Assembly (NCBI GenBank): GCA_030690895.1
Contig: JAUYFQ010000022.1
Location: forward strand, 1 to 60,042
Direction: 5' to 3'
DNA: 60,042 nucleotides
Source: Sulfuricellaceae bacterium
Lineage (GTDB): Bacteria; Pseudomonadota; Gammaproteobacteria; Burkholderiales; Sulfuricellaceae
The translations under genes were made by a program, and so were the position numbers. This document shows positions 16,622-26,045 of this stretch, piece by piece. How positions within the stretch are numbered: position 1 is the first letter of the stretch; each line of letters opens with the position of its first letter. The notes beneath the pieces are model-generated. The model did not search any database, had not been told where the DNA came from, and saw only the letters and a list, made by a program, of their open reading frames with translations.

Positions 16622-16648
16622 TCCAGCCCCTCTTTTTGTCGATATCAG

Positions 16649-18025
16649 TCATGTCAGCGCACTCTCCGGCGACTTCTGTGGCTCAACCACGCGACCCTGC
16701 ACAGCCGCGTTTGATGCGCAATTGAAATTGGCAGCGAATGGGGCACCTTGTGGAATGGCAAGCGTGCGTTCACGCAAGCAAAACGGCAGCACCCACAGCC
16801 GTAATCCCGTGGCTTTCGGGAAATCAAAAACATCCAGTGGTTTACTGAAGGCGTCCGTCTTGGGGTAGATCAGGACGACATCTCCCGCGCCATCGAGGTA
16901 ACTATGGCCGTAGGCGTGCAGTTGATAAAAATCGGCTTGCGCCAGACCGTATTTGTCGGTGCCATTCGCTCTGGTGCCGTCGATTAGTTTCCACTTGGTG
17001 TCCAGCACCACTTTGTCGCTCACCGATTCGCGCACCAACAAATCTGGCTTGAGCCGAAACCAGTTCTGCCCTTGGTGTCTGACGAGGGAAAAACTGCGCG
17101 CCTGAGTTTTCAGTATGAAAGGCTGCGCCAGTTGCTTAGCCAGATGCTTGGCCACAAAGGCTTCAAAAACCGCCTCCATTGGAAAGAGCAGCGAGGGTGC
17201 GCGGTTTCTGCCGGTGCCGGTCAGGGGCGATTCCTCTTCCAGAATCAGGCGTGCCCAAGCGAGCGCGTCTGCGTAATGACCCATGCCCCGATCCAACCGC
17301 ACCCGCTGGAAGTCCTGCCCAAACTGACTAGAAGGCGGTACATCGGCAAAGACGAAACAGAGTTCACGTGCAAGCTGCTGATTCGCTTGTGATGCCGACA
17401 ATAACAGCGCGCAACGCAACGCCGAATACAGCAACCGGTTCTCGGGACGGTTGGTCGAAAACTCGTCGTGTTCAGTAAAAAACCGATCCGCCCGACACAG
17501 ATTCTGATGCAAGTTCTGAGACACCAGTAGCTTGCCACGTAGCGCAAACAAGTTGTCTTGACGACTCGTGTAATCGCTGCGCAGACCACGCTTGACGATC
17601 TGTTCCACCGACCGCAAAAACTCCCCGATGAAGACCTCCAGCAAGGGCATTCGCGCGGCGGCAAGCTTGGCGCTGTCGGTCTGGATATGGCGGAAACCGC
17701 CCAGACAGCGCAGCATCTCGATCAGCAGTTGCCTTGCCTCCTTGTCACCGCCGCCGATGGCCTTGGCCACCTTGGGCAACACTTCGATCTGGTACCCGTC
17801 GGGCGCACGAATGACACCCACAAAACTCGTTACCTGAACGGATCGGCGTCCACGCCGCTGAGTCAGCCGCAACCATGCCGCTTCGCCTTGCTCGGCGGTG
17901 CGCAAGCACTGCAATTCCAGCCAATTGAACACGGTGGGCGGGACGCCGCGCAAACCTTCGGTCTCGCTGAACCCCAGCACTGACGGCACCAGCACATCGA
18001 ATTCGTAGATCGTGATGCCGCTCAT
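16649..18025 (-). CDS. mcrC: McrC-like subunit of a type IV restriction system
   Basis: A 458-residue protein starting MSGITIYEFDVLVPS. It has the McrC N-terminal region (GVIRAPDGYQIEVLPKVAKA, LRCLGGFRH), the central FTEHDEFSTNRPENRLLYSA and the PD-(D/E)xK nuclease core LKPDLLVRES...VVLDTKWK. McrC supplies the cleavage activity and stimulates McrB GTP hydrolysis. I chose ATG 18025 because AAGGGA is six bases upstream; the ATG at 18031 touches that site. It follows mcrB by 17 bases. Confidence 0.9.
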   Translation of the reverse strand: MSGITIYEFDVLVPSVLGFSETEGLRGVPPTVFNWLELQCLRTAEQGEAAWLRLTQRRGRRSVQVTSFVGVIRAPDGYQIEVLPKVAKAIGGGDKEARQLLIEMLRCLGGFRHIQTDSAKLAAARMPLLEVFIGEFLRSVEQIVKRGLRSDYTSRQDNLFALRGKLLVSQNLHQNLCRADRFFTEHDEFSTNRPENRLLYSALRCALLLSASQANQQLARELCFVFADVPPSSQFGQDFQRVRLDRGMGHYADALAWARLILEEESPLTGTGRNRAPSLLFPMEAVFEAFVAKHLAKQLAQPFILKTQARSFSLVRHQGQNWFRLKPDLLVRESVSDKVVLDTKWKLIDGTRANGTDKYGLAQADFYQLHAYGHSYLDGAGDVVLIYPKTDAFSKPLDVFDFPKATGLRLWVLPFCLRERTLAIPQGAPFAANFNCASNAAVQGRVVEPQKSPESALT

Positions 18026-18042
18026 ACGCATTCCCTTGGCTG

Positions 18043-20556
18043 TCAGGAGATCAGCGTCTGGTAGATGCCGATGTAGGCATCGGGCTTCGAGAACGCACTT
18101 TCTTGCACGGAGTAACGCCGCTTGGTGCCATAGGCGTCCAGACCATGATCGCTGCCAAACAGACTATTCAAGTCTTGCTCGTGATCCTGGCTTTCGCGGA
18201 TGAAGTGCGTTTGCTCGTTTTTCTTCTGGTTGTCTCCCAACACCAGCCGAATCTTCTGCCAGTCCTCGAAAAAGTACTCTTCCAGCAGGGGCACGATACG
18301 ATTGCGAAATACCTGCTCCAAGGCTGCAAACCGCACATCGCCATCAGGCACCTGCGCCAACGCCGTAAAGTAGGCGTGACCAATGCAGTGATCGCGGTCG
18401 TACAGCGCCTCAACCCGCTGATTGATTCGATGCAGCATCTTCCGTACATCAATGAGCCCGGAGTCGAGCGTGACCACCAGACCGGCCAGTGGCGCGCTGT
18501 CGGGATCGGCGGGGTCTTTTTCATGCCGGGTGTCGGGCATCAAAGCCACGAAATCGAAGCGCCGTCGCAGAGCCGTATCCAGCAAGGCCAGCGAGCGATC
18601 CGCCGTGTTCATCGTGCCGATGATGTCCACATTGGCGGGCACAGCAAACTTTTCTCCAGAGTAGGCCAGCGTGACTTCGGCGGGAGGCCTGCTGCCATCG
18701 AGCGGGTCGCGCTTGTCGGCTTCGATCAACGTAATCAATTCACCGAGGATTTTGCTGATATTGCCGCGATTGATTTCATCGATCACCATCGCAAAGCGTT
18801 GATCCGGTGCGAGCCGCGCTTTGCGACACAACTCTTTGAACACGCCCGGGCGAATCTCGTACTGAATTTCACCAGCCTCGGCATCGTCATTCAGCACCGG
18901 TCGCAAACCCTCGACGAATTCCTCATAGCCATAGGACTGATGGAAGGTGACGAAACTGTAGCGTTGCACCGCTCCCGCATTCTGGTGGCCAGCCTTCAGT
19001 TGATCGACCAGTGCAATCAGATCCTCGCAGGCATCCTGCCAGTCTCCAGCAAACTGCCATACCGACTCGGTGGACTTATCGAATACGGCGGGGCTCAGTC
19101 GCTTCTTCATCTTCACCGTGGCCGACTCATCCACCGTGTGGTTCTGCAAGGTGCGCCACAGTGTTTGCCGCACATTGCGGTTCGAGCCATTGGCCGAGAC
19201 AATGGCGTGGATAAATGGGTGTTCGGCAATTTCACTCACCTTGGCCTTGCCGCCGAGGTCGTACAGTGCCGCTGCGGCGCACTCCCACCACTTGAGTACG
19301 GCGATCTTTTCCGCGATGACCTGGCTGCGCCACTCTTCGGGTGACACCGACTGCATCGCCTGCTCGTAATCTTGTTTCAGCAAGCGAGTAAGGGTGTAAG
19401 TCTTGCCGGTTCCGGGCGGCCCGTAATAGATGCGATTCAGGGCTGTATCAATTGGCTTGGTGGCAGTAACTGGCAATGGGGTCGAGAGGCTAGGCAAGGG
19501 AGCGATTTTCAGACTGGCCGCTTCAATTGGTTCGCCAGCCATACCCGCCAGTTCAGCCAAATCGGTGCCGAAATAGGGTTTGAGCAAAGTGCTTTCAAAC
19601 TCAGGTAGATCGTGCCCGCCTACCAGTGAAAACGTCGAATTGCCTTGTGGCGACCAGTACTTGGAGTTGACTGTGTAGCGATCCGAGCGCTGCGCAGGCT
19701 TGAGCACACGGTAACTGCGTTGGAGCCAACCATCGCCCTTGTCGCAAGGCAACGCCTCCGACGTAAACTGCCCGATGCGCTGTGGACTATTGCCGTGGCA
19801 CAGGAAAAACAGGGTGCCGACAGGTGCCTCGACGAACTTCTTACCTTGCTCTTTGCCGGTGTCGCGGTGTACCGCCACCAGCAGGCCATCCAGAAGCTGT
19901 TGCCGCTCAGCACTCGTGAATGGTTGATCACCATGCGAGAGCTTCCAGATCGCCAGATTCTTCAGACTCCACGCCTCCCAAACCTGCCGCCCGAATTCCA
20001 GAATGCCTAGCTCGGCAGGGCGTTTGGCCACCACCGCCTTTTGCAAAACCGCCATGCTGCGGGCCGCCGTATCGCCTACGAAGACCGCCAGCGGTGCCTT
20101 CTTAAAAATATCGACGATCACGGACGATTGACGATTCTGATAGTGGAAGGCGATCTTCCACTTGTAGGCTTCGCCAAGATGTTCAAATTTCTCGATGCCA
20201 TCAAGATCGCCTTGCGCGGCCAGAGATGCTACTTGCGCCACATGACCACGCACCAACACGAAGGCATCTTCCGCCGATGCGCCCAGCGAGGAATACCAGC
20301 CGTGCGTATCGGAATAGCTCAGCTTGGCGTCACTCGTTTTTTCGTCGGTGTCCTTGCGCGAGAACACGCCAAATTTGAACGACGAGCCACCCCAGATGCT
20401 GCCTAACTCGTCTAGCCGGGATTCGATCCAGTAGGTAAAGCTGTCTTTCGACCCGGCCTGGGTGTAGTCATCCAGCGTCATCGTGGTCAGGCGCGACAGC
20501 GGCCACACGGCAAGAAACTCATCCCAAAGCGCGTATTGCTTCTTCAAATCACTCAT
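18043..20556 (-). CDS. mcrB: McrB-like AAA+ GTPase of a type IV restriction system
   Basis: An 837-residue protein. The C-terminal half is a McrB-type AAA+ motor: Walker A YYGPPGTGKT near 377-386, the McrB signature MVIDEINRGNISKILGE, then MNTADRSLALLDTALRRRFD. The first 370 residues differ from E. coli McrB and contain VGTLFFLCHGN...RIGQFTSE, which could be an EVE/PUA-like modified-base reader (weak inference). It should translocate on DNA carrying modified cytosine or another modification and drive McrC cutting. GGAGGTG precedes the start, inside a 20-codon coupler frame. Confidence 0.9.
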   Translation of the reverse strand: MSDLKKQYALWDEFLAVWPLSRLTTMTLDDYTQAGSKDSFTYWIESRLDELGSIWGGSSFKFGVFSRKDTDEKTSDAKLSYSDTHGWYSSLGASAEDAFVLVRGHVAQVASLAAQGDLDGIEKFEHLGEAYKWKIAFHYQNRQSSVIVDIFKKAPLAVFVGDTAARSMAVLQKAVVAKRPAELGILEFGRQVWEAWSLKNLAIWKLSHGDQPFTSAERQQLLDGLLVAVHRDTGKEQGKKFVEAPVGTLFFLCHGNSPQRIGQFTSEALPCDKGDGWLQRSYRVLKPAQRSDRYTVNSKYWSPQGNSTFSLVGGHDLPEFESTLLKPYFGTDLAELAGMAGEPIEAASLKIAPLPSLSTPLPVTATKPIDTALNRIYYGPPGTGKTYTLTRLLKQDYEQAMQSVSPEEWRSQVIAEKIAVLKWWECAAAALYDLGGKAKVSEIAEHPFIHAIVSANGSNRNVRQTLWRTLQNHTVDESATVKMKKRLSPAVFDKSTESVWQFAGDWQDACEDLIALVDQLKAGHQNAGAVQRYSFVTFHQSYGYEEFVEGLRPVLNDDAEAGEIQYEIRPGVFKELCRKARLAPDQRFAMVIDEINRGNISKILGELITLIEADKRDPLDGSRPPAEVTLAYSGEKFAVPANVDIIGTMNTADRSLALLDTALRRRFDFVALMPDTRHEKDPADPDSAPLAGLVVTLDSGLIDVRKMLHRINQRVEALYDRDHCIGHAYFTALAQVPDGDVRFAALEQVFRNRIVPLLEEYFFEDWQKIRLVLGDNQKKNEQTHFIRESQDHEQDLNSLFGSDHGLDAYGTKRRYSVQESAFSKPDAYIGIYQTLIS

Positions 20557-20615
20557 TTGCGCGACACCTCCACAACGAGAAACGGGACAGAAGTCTGGGT
20601 TTGATTTGGCGTCAT
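20553..20615 (-). CDS. 20-residue coupler frame between res and mcrB
   Basis: ATG at 20615 overlaps the stop of the res gene (ATGA) and its TGA at 20555-20553 overlaps the ATG of mcrB (ATGA). It encodes MTPNQTQTSVPFLVVEVSRK. The mcrB ribosome-binding site GGAGGTG lies inside it. This relay would carry ribosomes across the 55-base gap. It may be only a translational device with no peptide function, or chance. Confidence 0.35.
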   Translation of the reverse strand: MTPNQTQTSVPFLVVEVSRK

Positions 20616-23317
20616 TTCAGATGCTCCTCAATCCCATCCCAGCGCTTGTCCTTGACCATCACGAATCGACAACGCCCCTCAGAAAGATTGGCCCACAGCC
20701 CGCCAATCAAGCGGTCATCCTCGGCCGACAACCAGCGGTCGGCACCTTTGTATTCGACGGCGAGAATTGGTCCGGATTTGTCATCTTTTCCGGGAAGCTG
20801 GCATAGAAAGTCCGGGTAGAAACGCCCGTCTGCTTTTTGCAGGAAGAACGAACTCCCTTCGCGCCGCACCAGATTGCGCACCCAAAACTGAATACGACCC
20901 TGCTGCGCCTGAATATCCAGCCAGCAGGCGCACTCGAATTCCTCCTTGCTATCGAAATCGCCAATGCGCCCGTAGTAGTGCTTCCTGAAATCCAAGTGAC
21001 CCAAGCGGCCGTCATAGTCGCGACTGGGTGCATAGGCATGCGGGTGAAAATCGAAGGCGTATTGGTCACTCACCGCGACGCGAGATGCGGCGTCCTCACT
21101 GAATAGCGTTTGCTGGAATGCCTTGCCCACCGCCTGTTTGCGCAAGTCGCGGATACGCGCCTCAAGGCGATTGCGAATTAGAAACTTCTGCAGATTGGCG
21201 CGGGCCAGTGTGACAAAGTCCCGGCGCAGCAAATCGGTCAGCCACGCGGCAACGAAGGCCTGCTTGCTCGCGTGGGTAAGGGATTGCTCCGGCAAGTTGC
21301 GACAAAGCCAGGTGGCGAGGCGAATTTCATCCCAGTTTTCCGGTTGGTACACCAGGCCCAAGTCGCGCTGCAGATCGGGCAAGAAGCGTGAAATGACGCG
21401 GCCAGAGGCAGCGTCCACATCGATCTCGCCGCCCTCCGAAACCTTCAGGCCCGCGCCGAGCGCGGAGAGATCGTCGGCCGTTGGCGCTGCATCGTAAGGC
21501 GAGAGATCCCACGGATACTCCAGCACCTCCGGATCATCGAACAAAGCCAACTCACCCTGAATGCGCAGCGCGAGTTGCGGCACGCGGAAGCGTTCGCCGA
21601 GTTCAGCAGGCGTCTGAAAAAACTCGATGGCCGTGGTGCGGCTGACTTCGGCGGCTTCAACGATGGCCGCCGCCGCTGTTTCTGAGGTGACCGATGCCTT
21701 GAGTGTTTCGGCCTCATCTTCGGTCAGCGGAGTGCTGATGGTCAGCGTATTCAGCTTGCCATCCCAACTCACCTTGTCGCGGATCAGCTTGGGCACGCTC
21801 TTGAGATCGGGCTTCTCCGACAAGGTAATCGCCACCGGCCGAACGACAACGCGCCCGGCATGGCCTTCCAGATCCAGTCGCGATTGTTCGGCCTTGGCAG
21901 CGGTCACGAACTCGTTCACCTCGCGCCGCTCGAAACCCGCACCAGCCACCAAGCGGTCACGCAAGGCGCTGGCGGTTTCGGCAAAATTGCGCGAGACCAC
22001 GAAGGCGTAGGACTGATTCAGCGCTCGCGCCTGCCGATGACTCGCGCCCGGTTGACGCAATACGCGCCCAAGCAACTGCTCGACCGCCGTGGCCGAATGC
22101 AGCGAGGCCATACTGACCAGAATGTAGGCAAAGGGGCAGTCCCAACCTTCGGCCAGCGCCTTCTGGGTGATGACGAACTTCACCGGGCAGCTTGGGTCGG
22201 CAATGCCCAGCTTGTAATCCACGTCGACCTGTTCCAGACCTTTTTCTTCGCCGGTCGCCACGATAATTTCGCCGGCCGGAATGCCGTGGTTGGTGATTAG
22301 CTCGTTCTTCACACGCTCGAAATCCAGCGTATCCACGCCCGCCCGGCGCGGCTCCGACTGAATCAGCACCAGCGGACGCAAATAGGCGGCACCCGCTCGA
22401 CGTTCGTCGTCGGCCAACTTGTGCAAGGCATCGCGGCGACCGATGGCGTCGGCCAGACACTGTTGCCAGTTCGGCTCCGTTTCGAGCACCACCGGCAGCT
22501 TGATCATTTCTTCCGCCTTCAATTCGGCGGCTGATACGCTGTGCAATACGTTGCTTGGTGTGCGCTCCAGATCGGGCGTGGCGGTCAGTTCCATCACACC
22601 GCTGGGGCGGAAGCGCGCCAGCATGTCGAAGGCCAGTTCGGTGCGGTTGTTGTGCGCCTCGTCGACGACCACGAAGGGCCGACGCAGACGCAGTACGTTG
22701 GCCAGAGAATAGGGCGTGATCCGATCCGTGCCTTCGCCTTCGGTCAGCAACTCGTCCCGCTGCGTGGGCGACAGATTGTCGAAGTGGTGCATCAGCGCGC
22801 CGCTGGATTGGTACACCTTGCGGCATTCCTCCTCCTCCACCTGAAACGCCTGCCGGGTGGCGACGATGATTGTTGTCGAGGTGTCCAGCGTGGCGCGGGT
22901 GACGCTCTTGGCTTCTTCCAGGTCTAGCACGGTGATCGGGCCAGCTTCCCGCAATGCGGTGTGGTAGGGGTGCTGGCGGTCACGCAAGGCACGCAAAGTC
23001 TGCTCGCGGATCGGCTTCGACGGCACCAACCACAGAATGACGCTGTGCTCGCAACGTAGCAGATGCGTGTTGACGAGTTGAACACTCTTCGCCGCCAGCC
23101 AGGTCTTGCCGCCGCCGGTGGGCACGCGCAGGCAGAAGTACGGCATATCGGACGGGAAACCCGATAGCGGGTTGTAGGTGTTGCCACGCCCCCACAGGCG
23201 TTCTGTGGTGGCGGTGAAGGCAATCGACGGTGATGGCAGTTCGTGGCAAGCCTTGAAGTAAGCCTCCACGCTGTCGAGCACTTGCGACTGGTAGGTTTTT
23301 GGTGCGAATGTGGTCAT
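20612..23317 (-). CDS. Type III restriction enzyme Res subunit
   Basis: A 901-residue protein with SF2 helicase motifs: Walker A VPTGGGKT near 65-72, VVVDEAHNN near 217-224, SAT-like MELTATPDLERTP, QKALAEGWDCPFAYILVSM and EQLLGRVLRQPGA. The C-terminal PD-(D/E)xK nuclease reads FYPDFLCQLPG...ILAVEYKG. Res subunits translocate or switch on ATP hydrolysis and cut between two head-to-head unmethylated sites together with Mod. It begins 3 bases after the mod stop. Length is usual for the family and no damage is seen. Confidence 0.92.
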   Translation of the reverse strand: MTTFAPKTYQSQVLDSVEAYFKACHELPSPSIAFTATTERLWGRGNTYNPLSGFPSDMPYFCLRVPTGGGKTWLAAKSVQLVNTHLLRCEHSVILWLVPSKPIREQTLRALRDRQHPYHTALREAGPITVLDLEEAKSVTRATLDTSTTIIVATRQAFQVEEEECRKVYQSSGALMHHFDNLSPTQRDELLTEGEGTDRITPYSLANVLRLRRPFVVVDEAHNNRTELAFDMLARFRPSGVMELTATPDLERTPSNVLHSVSAAELKAEEMIKLPVVLETEPNWQQCLADAIGRRDALHKLADDERRAGAAYLRPLVLIQSEPRRAGVDTLDFERVKNELITNHGIPAGEIIVATGEEKGLEQVDVDYKLGIADPSCPVKFVITQKALAEGWDCPFAYILVSMASLHSATAVEQLLGRVLRQPGASHRQARALNQSYAFVVSRNFAETASALRDRLVAGAGFERREVNEFVTAAKAEQSRLDLEGHAGRVVVRPVAITLSEKPDLKSVPKLIRDKVSWDGKLNTLTISTPLTEDEAETLKASVTSETAAAAIVEAAEVSRTTAIEFFQTPAELGERFRVPQLALRIQGELALFDDPEVLEYPWDLSPYDAAPTADDLSALGAGLKVSEGGEIDVDAASGRVISRFLPDLQRDLGLVYQPENWDEIRLATWLCRNLPEQSLTHASKQAFVAAWLTDLLRRDFVTLARANLQKFLIRNRLEARIRDLRKQAVGKAFQQTLFSEDAASRVAVSDQYAFDFHPHAYAPSRDYDGRLGHLDFRKHYYGRIGDFDSKEEFECACWLDIQAQQGRIQFWVRNLVRREGSSFFLQKADGRFYPDFLCQLPGKDDKSGPILAVEYKGADRWLSAEDDRLIGGLWANLSEGRCRFVMVKDKRWDGIEEHLK

Positions 23318-23320
23318 GGC

Positions 23321-24925
23321 TTACACCTCCAGTGCGTAAGGGGTTTGCTTGAAGGTGATGCCCTCACGCGCCGCGCGGCCGCCCATGCGGTTGGCGGCGG
23401 CGAAGATCACTTTGGGGCCGGCAAATTTCGGCAGCACATCGAACACCGGCCCGGTCAGCACATTGCCGCCGGCGATGGACTTGTCCTTGAGGATGCCGTT
23501 GTAGAGCAGGTAGATGCCGCGTCCCTCATGTGCTCCCAGAAGCGGTGAATTTCCTTGACCGGTGTAACCACTGCCGGTTTCGGCAAACCACACGAATTCG
23601 GCCAGTTGGGCAAAAGTGACATCAGAGCGAATCTGCCCCTCGGCCGTGAATAGCGGCTCGGCAGACAGGCGGCAGAACTGAAAGCCGCCGCCCAAACCTT
23701 CGACGGCGTTGCCCTTGGCGTTGGTGTAGCCGGTGGCAACGCGCTTGACCCGCTCAGCGGTGAGGTTGCGAGCGATGCCCTCATCCATTTCAACCATGAT
23801 TGATCGGCGGCAACCGCTATCCTCGGCGTTTTGCTTTAAGACCGCGTGCCCCGTGGTGCCTGAACCCGCAAAACTATCAAGAATCAGCGAATCTTTGTCG
23901 GTGGCGATCTGAAGAATTCGCTGGATCAATGCAGTTGGCTTTGGAGTAACAAAAAGATCGCTGGATGCGCCGAGATTGAGGATTTGGCTTATTTCTTGTT
24001 TCGAATGTCGCGTGCTGCCAACTTCCTGCCACGGCCATAGCGTCCGTGGAACGACACCATCTTTCACATCGGTGAGAAAACGCTTGATGCCCGGGCGATT
24101 GCTGCCAGTTTTCCCCCACCAAATTCGGTTGTCTCGATTAAGCTCCCAGAACTTTTCTTCACTGACACGCCAATAGCTTCCTGATGGTGGGCCATCTATC
24201 ACTTTCCCTGACGGTGTAGCAATTGCATATCGACCTTGGGCGTAGAAATTGCGTGCTGCCAGATCACCAAGCAACCATGGGCCACGTGGATCGTTGTCAG
24301 GATTTTTGTAGCGAGCAATCATCGCCTCACTGCGCTGCAGCGGATTCGGCCGCCATTTGTCTTTGTTCGCTGCATACAGAACGACGTACTCGTGGTCTTC
24401 ACTGAGATGCCGAGCGCTATTTTTCGGGCTGTCCATCATGTTCCAGATTACTGAGGCCACAAAGTTCTTCGCCCCAAAGATCTCATCCATCAACAGCCGC
24501 AGTGTTGCCACCTCGTTGTCATCAATGGATACGAAGATGGCCCCGTCATCGCGCAGAAACTGCTTCAGCAACACGAGGCGCGGATACATCATCGACAACC
24601 ATCGGTCGTGGCGATCCAGCGTTTCACCTTCCTTGCCGACCACCTCGCCCAGCCAGCGGCGGATTTCCGGACTGTTGACGTTGTCGTTGTAGACCCAGCC
24701 CTCGTTGCCGGTGTTGTACGGCGGATCGATGTAGATGCACTTCACTTTCCCCGCATAGCGTGGCAACAGCGCCTTGAGCGCATGAAGATTGTCGCCCTGC
24801 ACGATCAGGTTGCCCGAATCCGCCGGGCCGCAGGAAAGATCAGCCACCGGTTCCAGCAGACGAAACGGCACGTTCTTGTGGTGTTTGACGACGGCTTCTT
24901 TGCCGATCCAGTTCAATGTTGGCAT
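23321..24925 (-). CDS. Type III DNA methyltransferase Mod subunit (N6-adenine)
   Basis: A 534-residue beta-class methyltransferase: motif IV IYIDPPYNTG near residues 88-97 comes before motif I LDSFAGSGTTGHAVL, with the target-recognition region between. It should methylate one strand of a short asymmetric site and give Res its specificity. The C-terminal part (ITFKQTPYALEV end) matches Mod proteins paired with this Res type. It is the first enzyme gene of the operon, 13 bases after the small HTH gene. Recognition sequence cannot be read from the protein. Confidence 0.92.
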   Translation of the reverse strand: MPTLNWIGKEAVVKHHKNVPFRLLEPVADLSCGPADSGNLIVQGDNLHALKALLPRYAGKVKCIYIDPPYNTGNEGWVYNDNVNSPEIRRWLGEVVGKEGETLDRHDRWLSMMYPRLVLLKQFLRDDGAIFVSIDDNEVATLRLLMDEIFGAKNFVASVIWNMMDSPKNSARHLSEDHEYVVLYAANKDKWRPNPLQRSEAMIARYKNPDNDPRGPWLLGDLAARNFYAQGRYAIATPSGKVIDGPPSGSYWRVSEEKFWELNRDNRIWWGKTGSNRPGIKRFLTDVKDGVVPRTLWPWQEVGSTRHSKQEISQILNLGASSDLFVTPKPTALIQRILQIATDKDSLILDSFAGSGTTGHAVLKQNAEDSGCRRSIMVEMDEGIARNLTAERVKRVATGYTNAKGNAVEGLGGGFQFCRLSAEPLFTAEGQIRSDVTFAQLAEFVWFAETGSGYTGQGNSPLLGAHEGRGIYLLYNGILKDKSIAGGNVLTGPVFDVLPKFAGPKVIFAAANRMGGRAAREGITFKQTPYALEV

Positions 24926-24938
24926 TCAGCCCATCCCC

Positions 24939-25172
24939 TTAGTTCTTTAGCGATGGCGTTTGGCCATCGCTGCGTTGTTCTTCATCTGCGCCGCCCGCGC
25001 GCACCCATTCATCGACCTCAGAGAGCTGGAATTTCCACAACCGCCCGATCTTGTGCGCAGGCAGGCCTTTGCGCTCGCGCCAGCGGTAGACGGTGTCTTT
25101 CACCACGCCCAAGTGCTGGGCAACTTGTTCGGCTGTAACCCACGGTTCGGTGTTCATGGCATTGGCACTCAA
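24939..25172 (-). CDS. Small MerR-like/excisionase-type HTH protein heading the defence operon
   Basis: A helix-turn-helix of the excisionase family: WVTAEQVAQHLGVVKDTVYR, WRERKGLPAHKIGRLWKF, then a polar tail. TTG at 25172 has AAGGT six bases upstream; ATG at 25157 is the alternative start (72 residues) without such a site. Such proteins act as recombination directionality factors or as small transcription regulators. Here it is the first gene of the minus-strand transcript running to 12617, so control of the restriction genes is the simpler guess. Confidence 0.75.
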   Translation of the reverse strand: MSANAMNTEPWVTAEQVAQHLGVVKDTVYRWRERKGLPAHKIGRLWKFQLSEVDEWVRAGGADEEQRSDGQTPSLKN

Positions 25173-25269
25173 GCGTTGACCTTTATAGTCGTCTTAAATC
25201 GTTGAAAGTCTATCAGAGTGCCGGCATTGTGGCTATGAAAACCACATGACGAGCGCACTTTTTGCCCGC

Positions 25270-25304
25270 TTGGTCTTGGCTTACTGATCAAACAGCGCGT
25301 TCAT
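25270..25304 (+). promoter_or_regulatory. Island motif copy 2, in the divergent region before the DUF3489 operon
   Basis: CTTGGCTT (25275-25282), 10 bases, CAGCGCGTTCAT (25293-25304), ending 32 bases before ATG 25337. It lies between the divergent defence operon (start 25172) and the 25337 gene, and so could act on either. The copy shares with copy 1 also the ACTG after CTTGGCTT. Confidence 0.5.
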
Positions 25305-25336
25305 GGTGGTGTCGTTAATCAACCACGGAGCCCGCG

Positions 25337-25549
25337 ATGAACACCCAACACACCCAACAAACCGCCCTCGACGCCTACCTCGCCCGCACTGCCGCCATCC
25401 ACGCCAAGCTGGCACGGCTGCAGCAACTGGCCGACGATCACTTTAGCCACGACCCGGATGCCATCCACTGGGGTCACGTTGGCGACCTCGGGCGGTTGGA
25501 AACCGCGCTCGATGATCTGCTGGCGATCTTTGGCGGCGAACAGGAGTGA
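25337..25549 (+). CDS. Unknown 70-residue protein before the DUF3489 gene
   Basis: Starts MNTQHTQQTALDAYLARTAA with GGAG seven bases upstream; helical throughout (IHAKLARLQQLADDHFSHDP) and acidic at the end. The next gene starts four bases after its stop. Small helical proteins of this type often travel with DUF3489 genes in proteobacterial islands. No function known. Confidence 0.65.
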   Translation: MNTQHTQQTALDAYLARTAAIHAKLARLQQLADDHFSHDPDAIHWGHVGDLGRLETALDDLLAIFGGEQE

Positions 25550-25553
25550 GGCG

Positions 25554-26030
25554 ATGACAATGATCACCCTGCAAAAACTCACCCCAACCCAGTCGATGAT
25601 TATCCGATCCGCTGCCCGGCACCCCGAAGGCAACATCGCCGTGCCTGCCACCCTGCAAGCTGGCGCGCGTGCAAATACCCTCAACGGGTTGCTGAAGCGT
25701 GGCTGGATCGTCGAGGCGGGCGACGGCCACCTGCTGACAGATGCCGGATACGCCACCATTGGCCAGCATCGACCATCCCGGCCGCCACCAATCGACGACT
25801 CCCCTGCACGCGATAGCGTTCAGCCCTGTCGCCCCGGCACCAAGCTGGCGAAAGTGGTGGCCGCCTTGCAGAACCCCGACGGTGCGACGATTTTTCAGCT
25901 GATGTGTTGCACGGGCTGGCAACCGCACACGATCCGGGGCGCGTTGTCCGGGATGGTGAGAAAGAAGCTCGGGCTCAACGTGGTATCCAGCAAGGTGGCT
26001 GGTGGTGAACGGGTCTATCGCATCGCCTGA
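25554..26030 (+). CDS. DUF3489-family protein
   Basis: A 158-residue protein with two winged-helix-like halves: LTPTQSMIIRSAARHPEGNI...LLKRGWIVEAG, and the DUF3489 half GTKLAKVVAALQNPDGATIF, GWQPHTIRGALSGMVRKKLG, ending RVYRIA. The domain probably binds DNA. ATG 25554 follows GTGAGGCG. It is followed by a strong terminator. A regulator of island genes is plausible but unproven. Confidence 0.8.
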   Translation: MTMITLQKLTPTQSMIIRSAARHPEGNIAVPATLQAGARANTLNGLLKRGWIVEAGDGHLLTDAGYATIGQHRPSRPPPIDDSPARDSVQPCRPGTKLAKVVAALQNPDGATIFQLMCCTGWQPHTIRGALSGMVRKKLGLNVVSSKVAGGERVYRIA

Positions 26031-26045
26031 CGGGCGACTGCGCAA

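Noticed and set aside
18103..19344. Plus-strand frame of 413 codons
   Set aside because: Antisense to mcrB, whose motifs are clear; no independent start signal.
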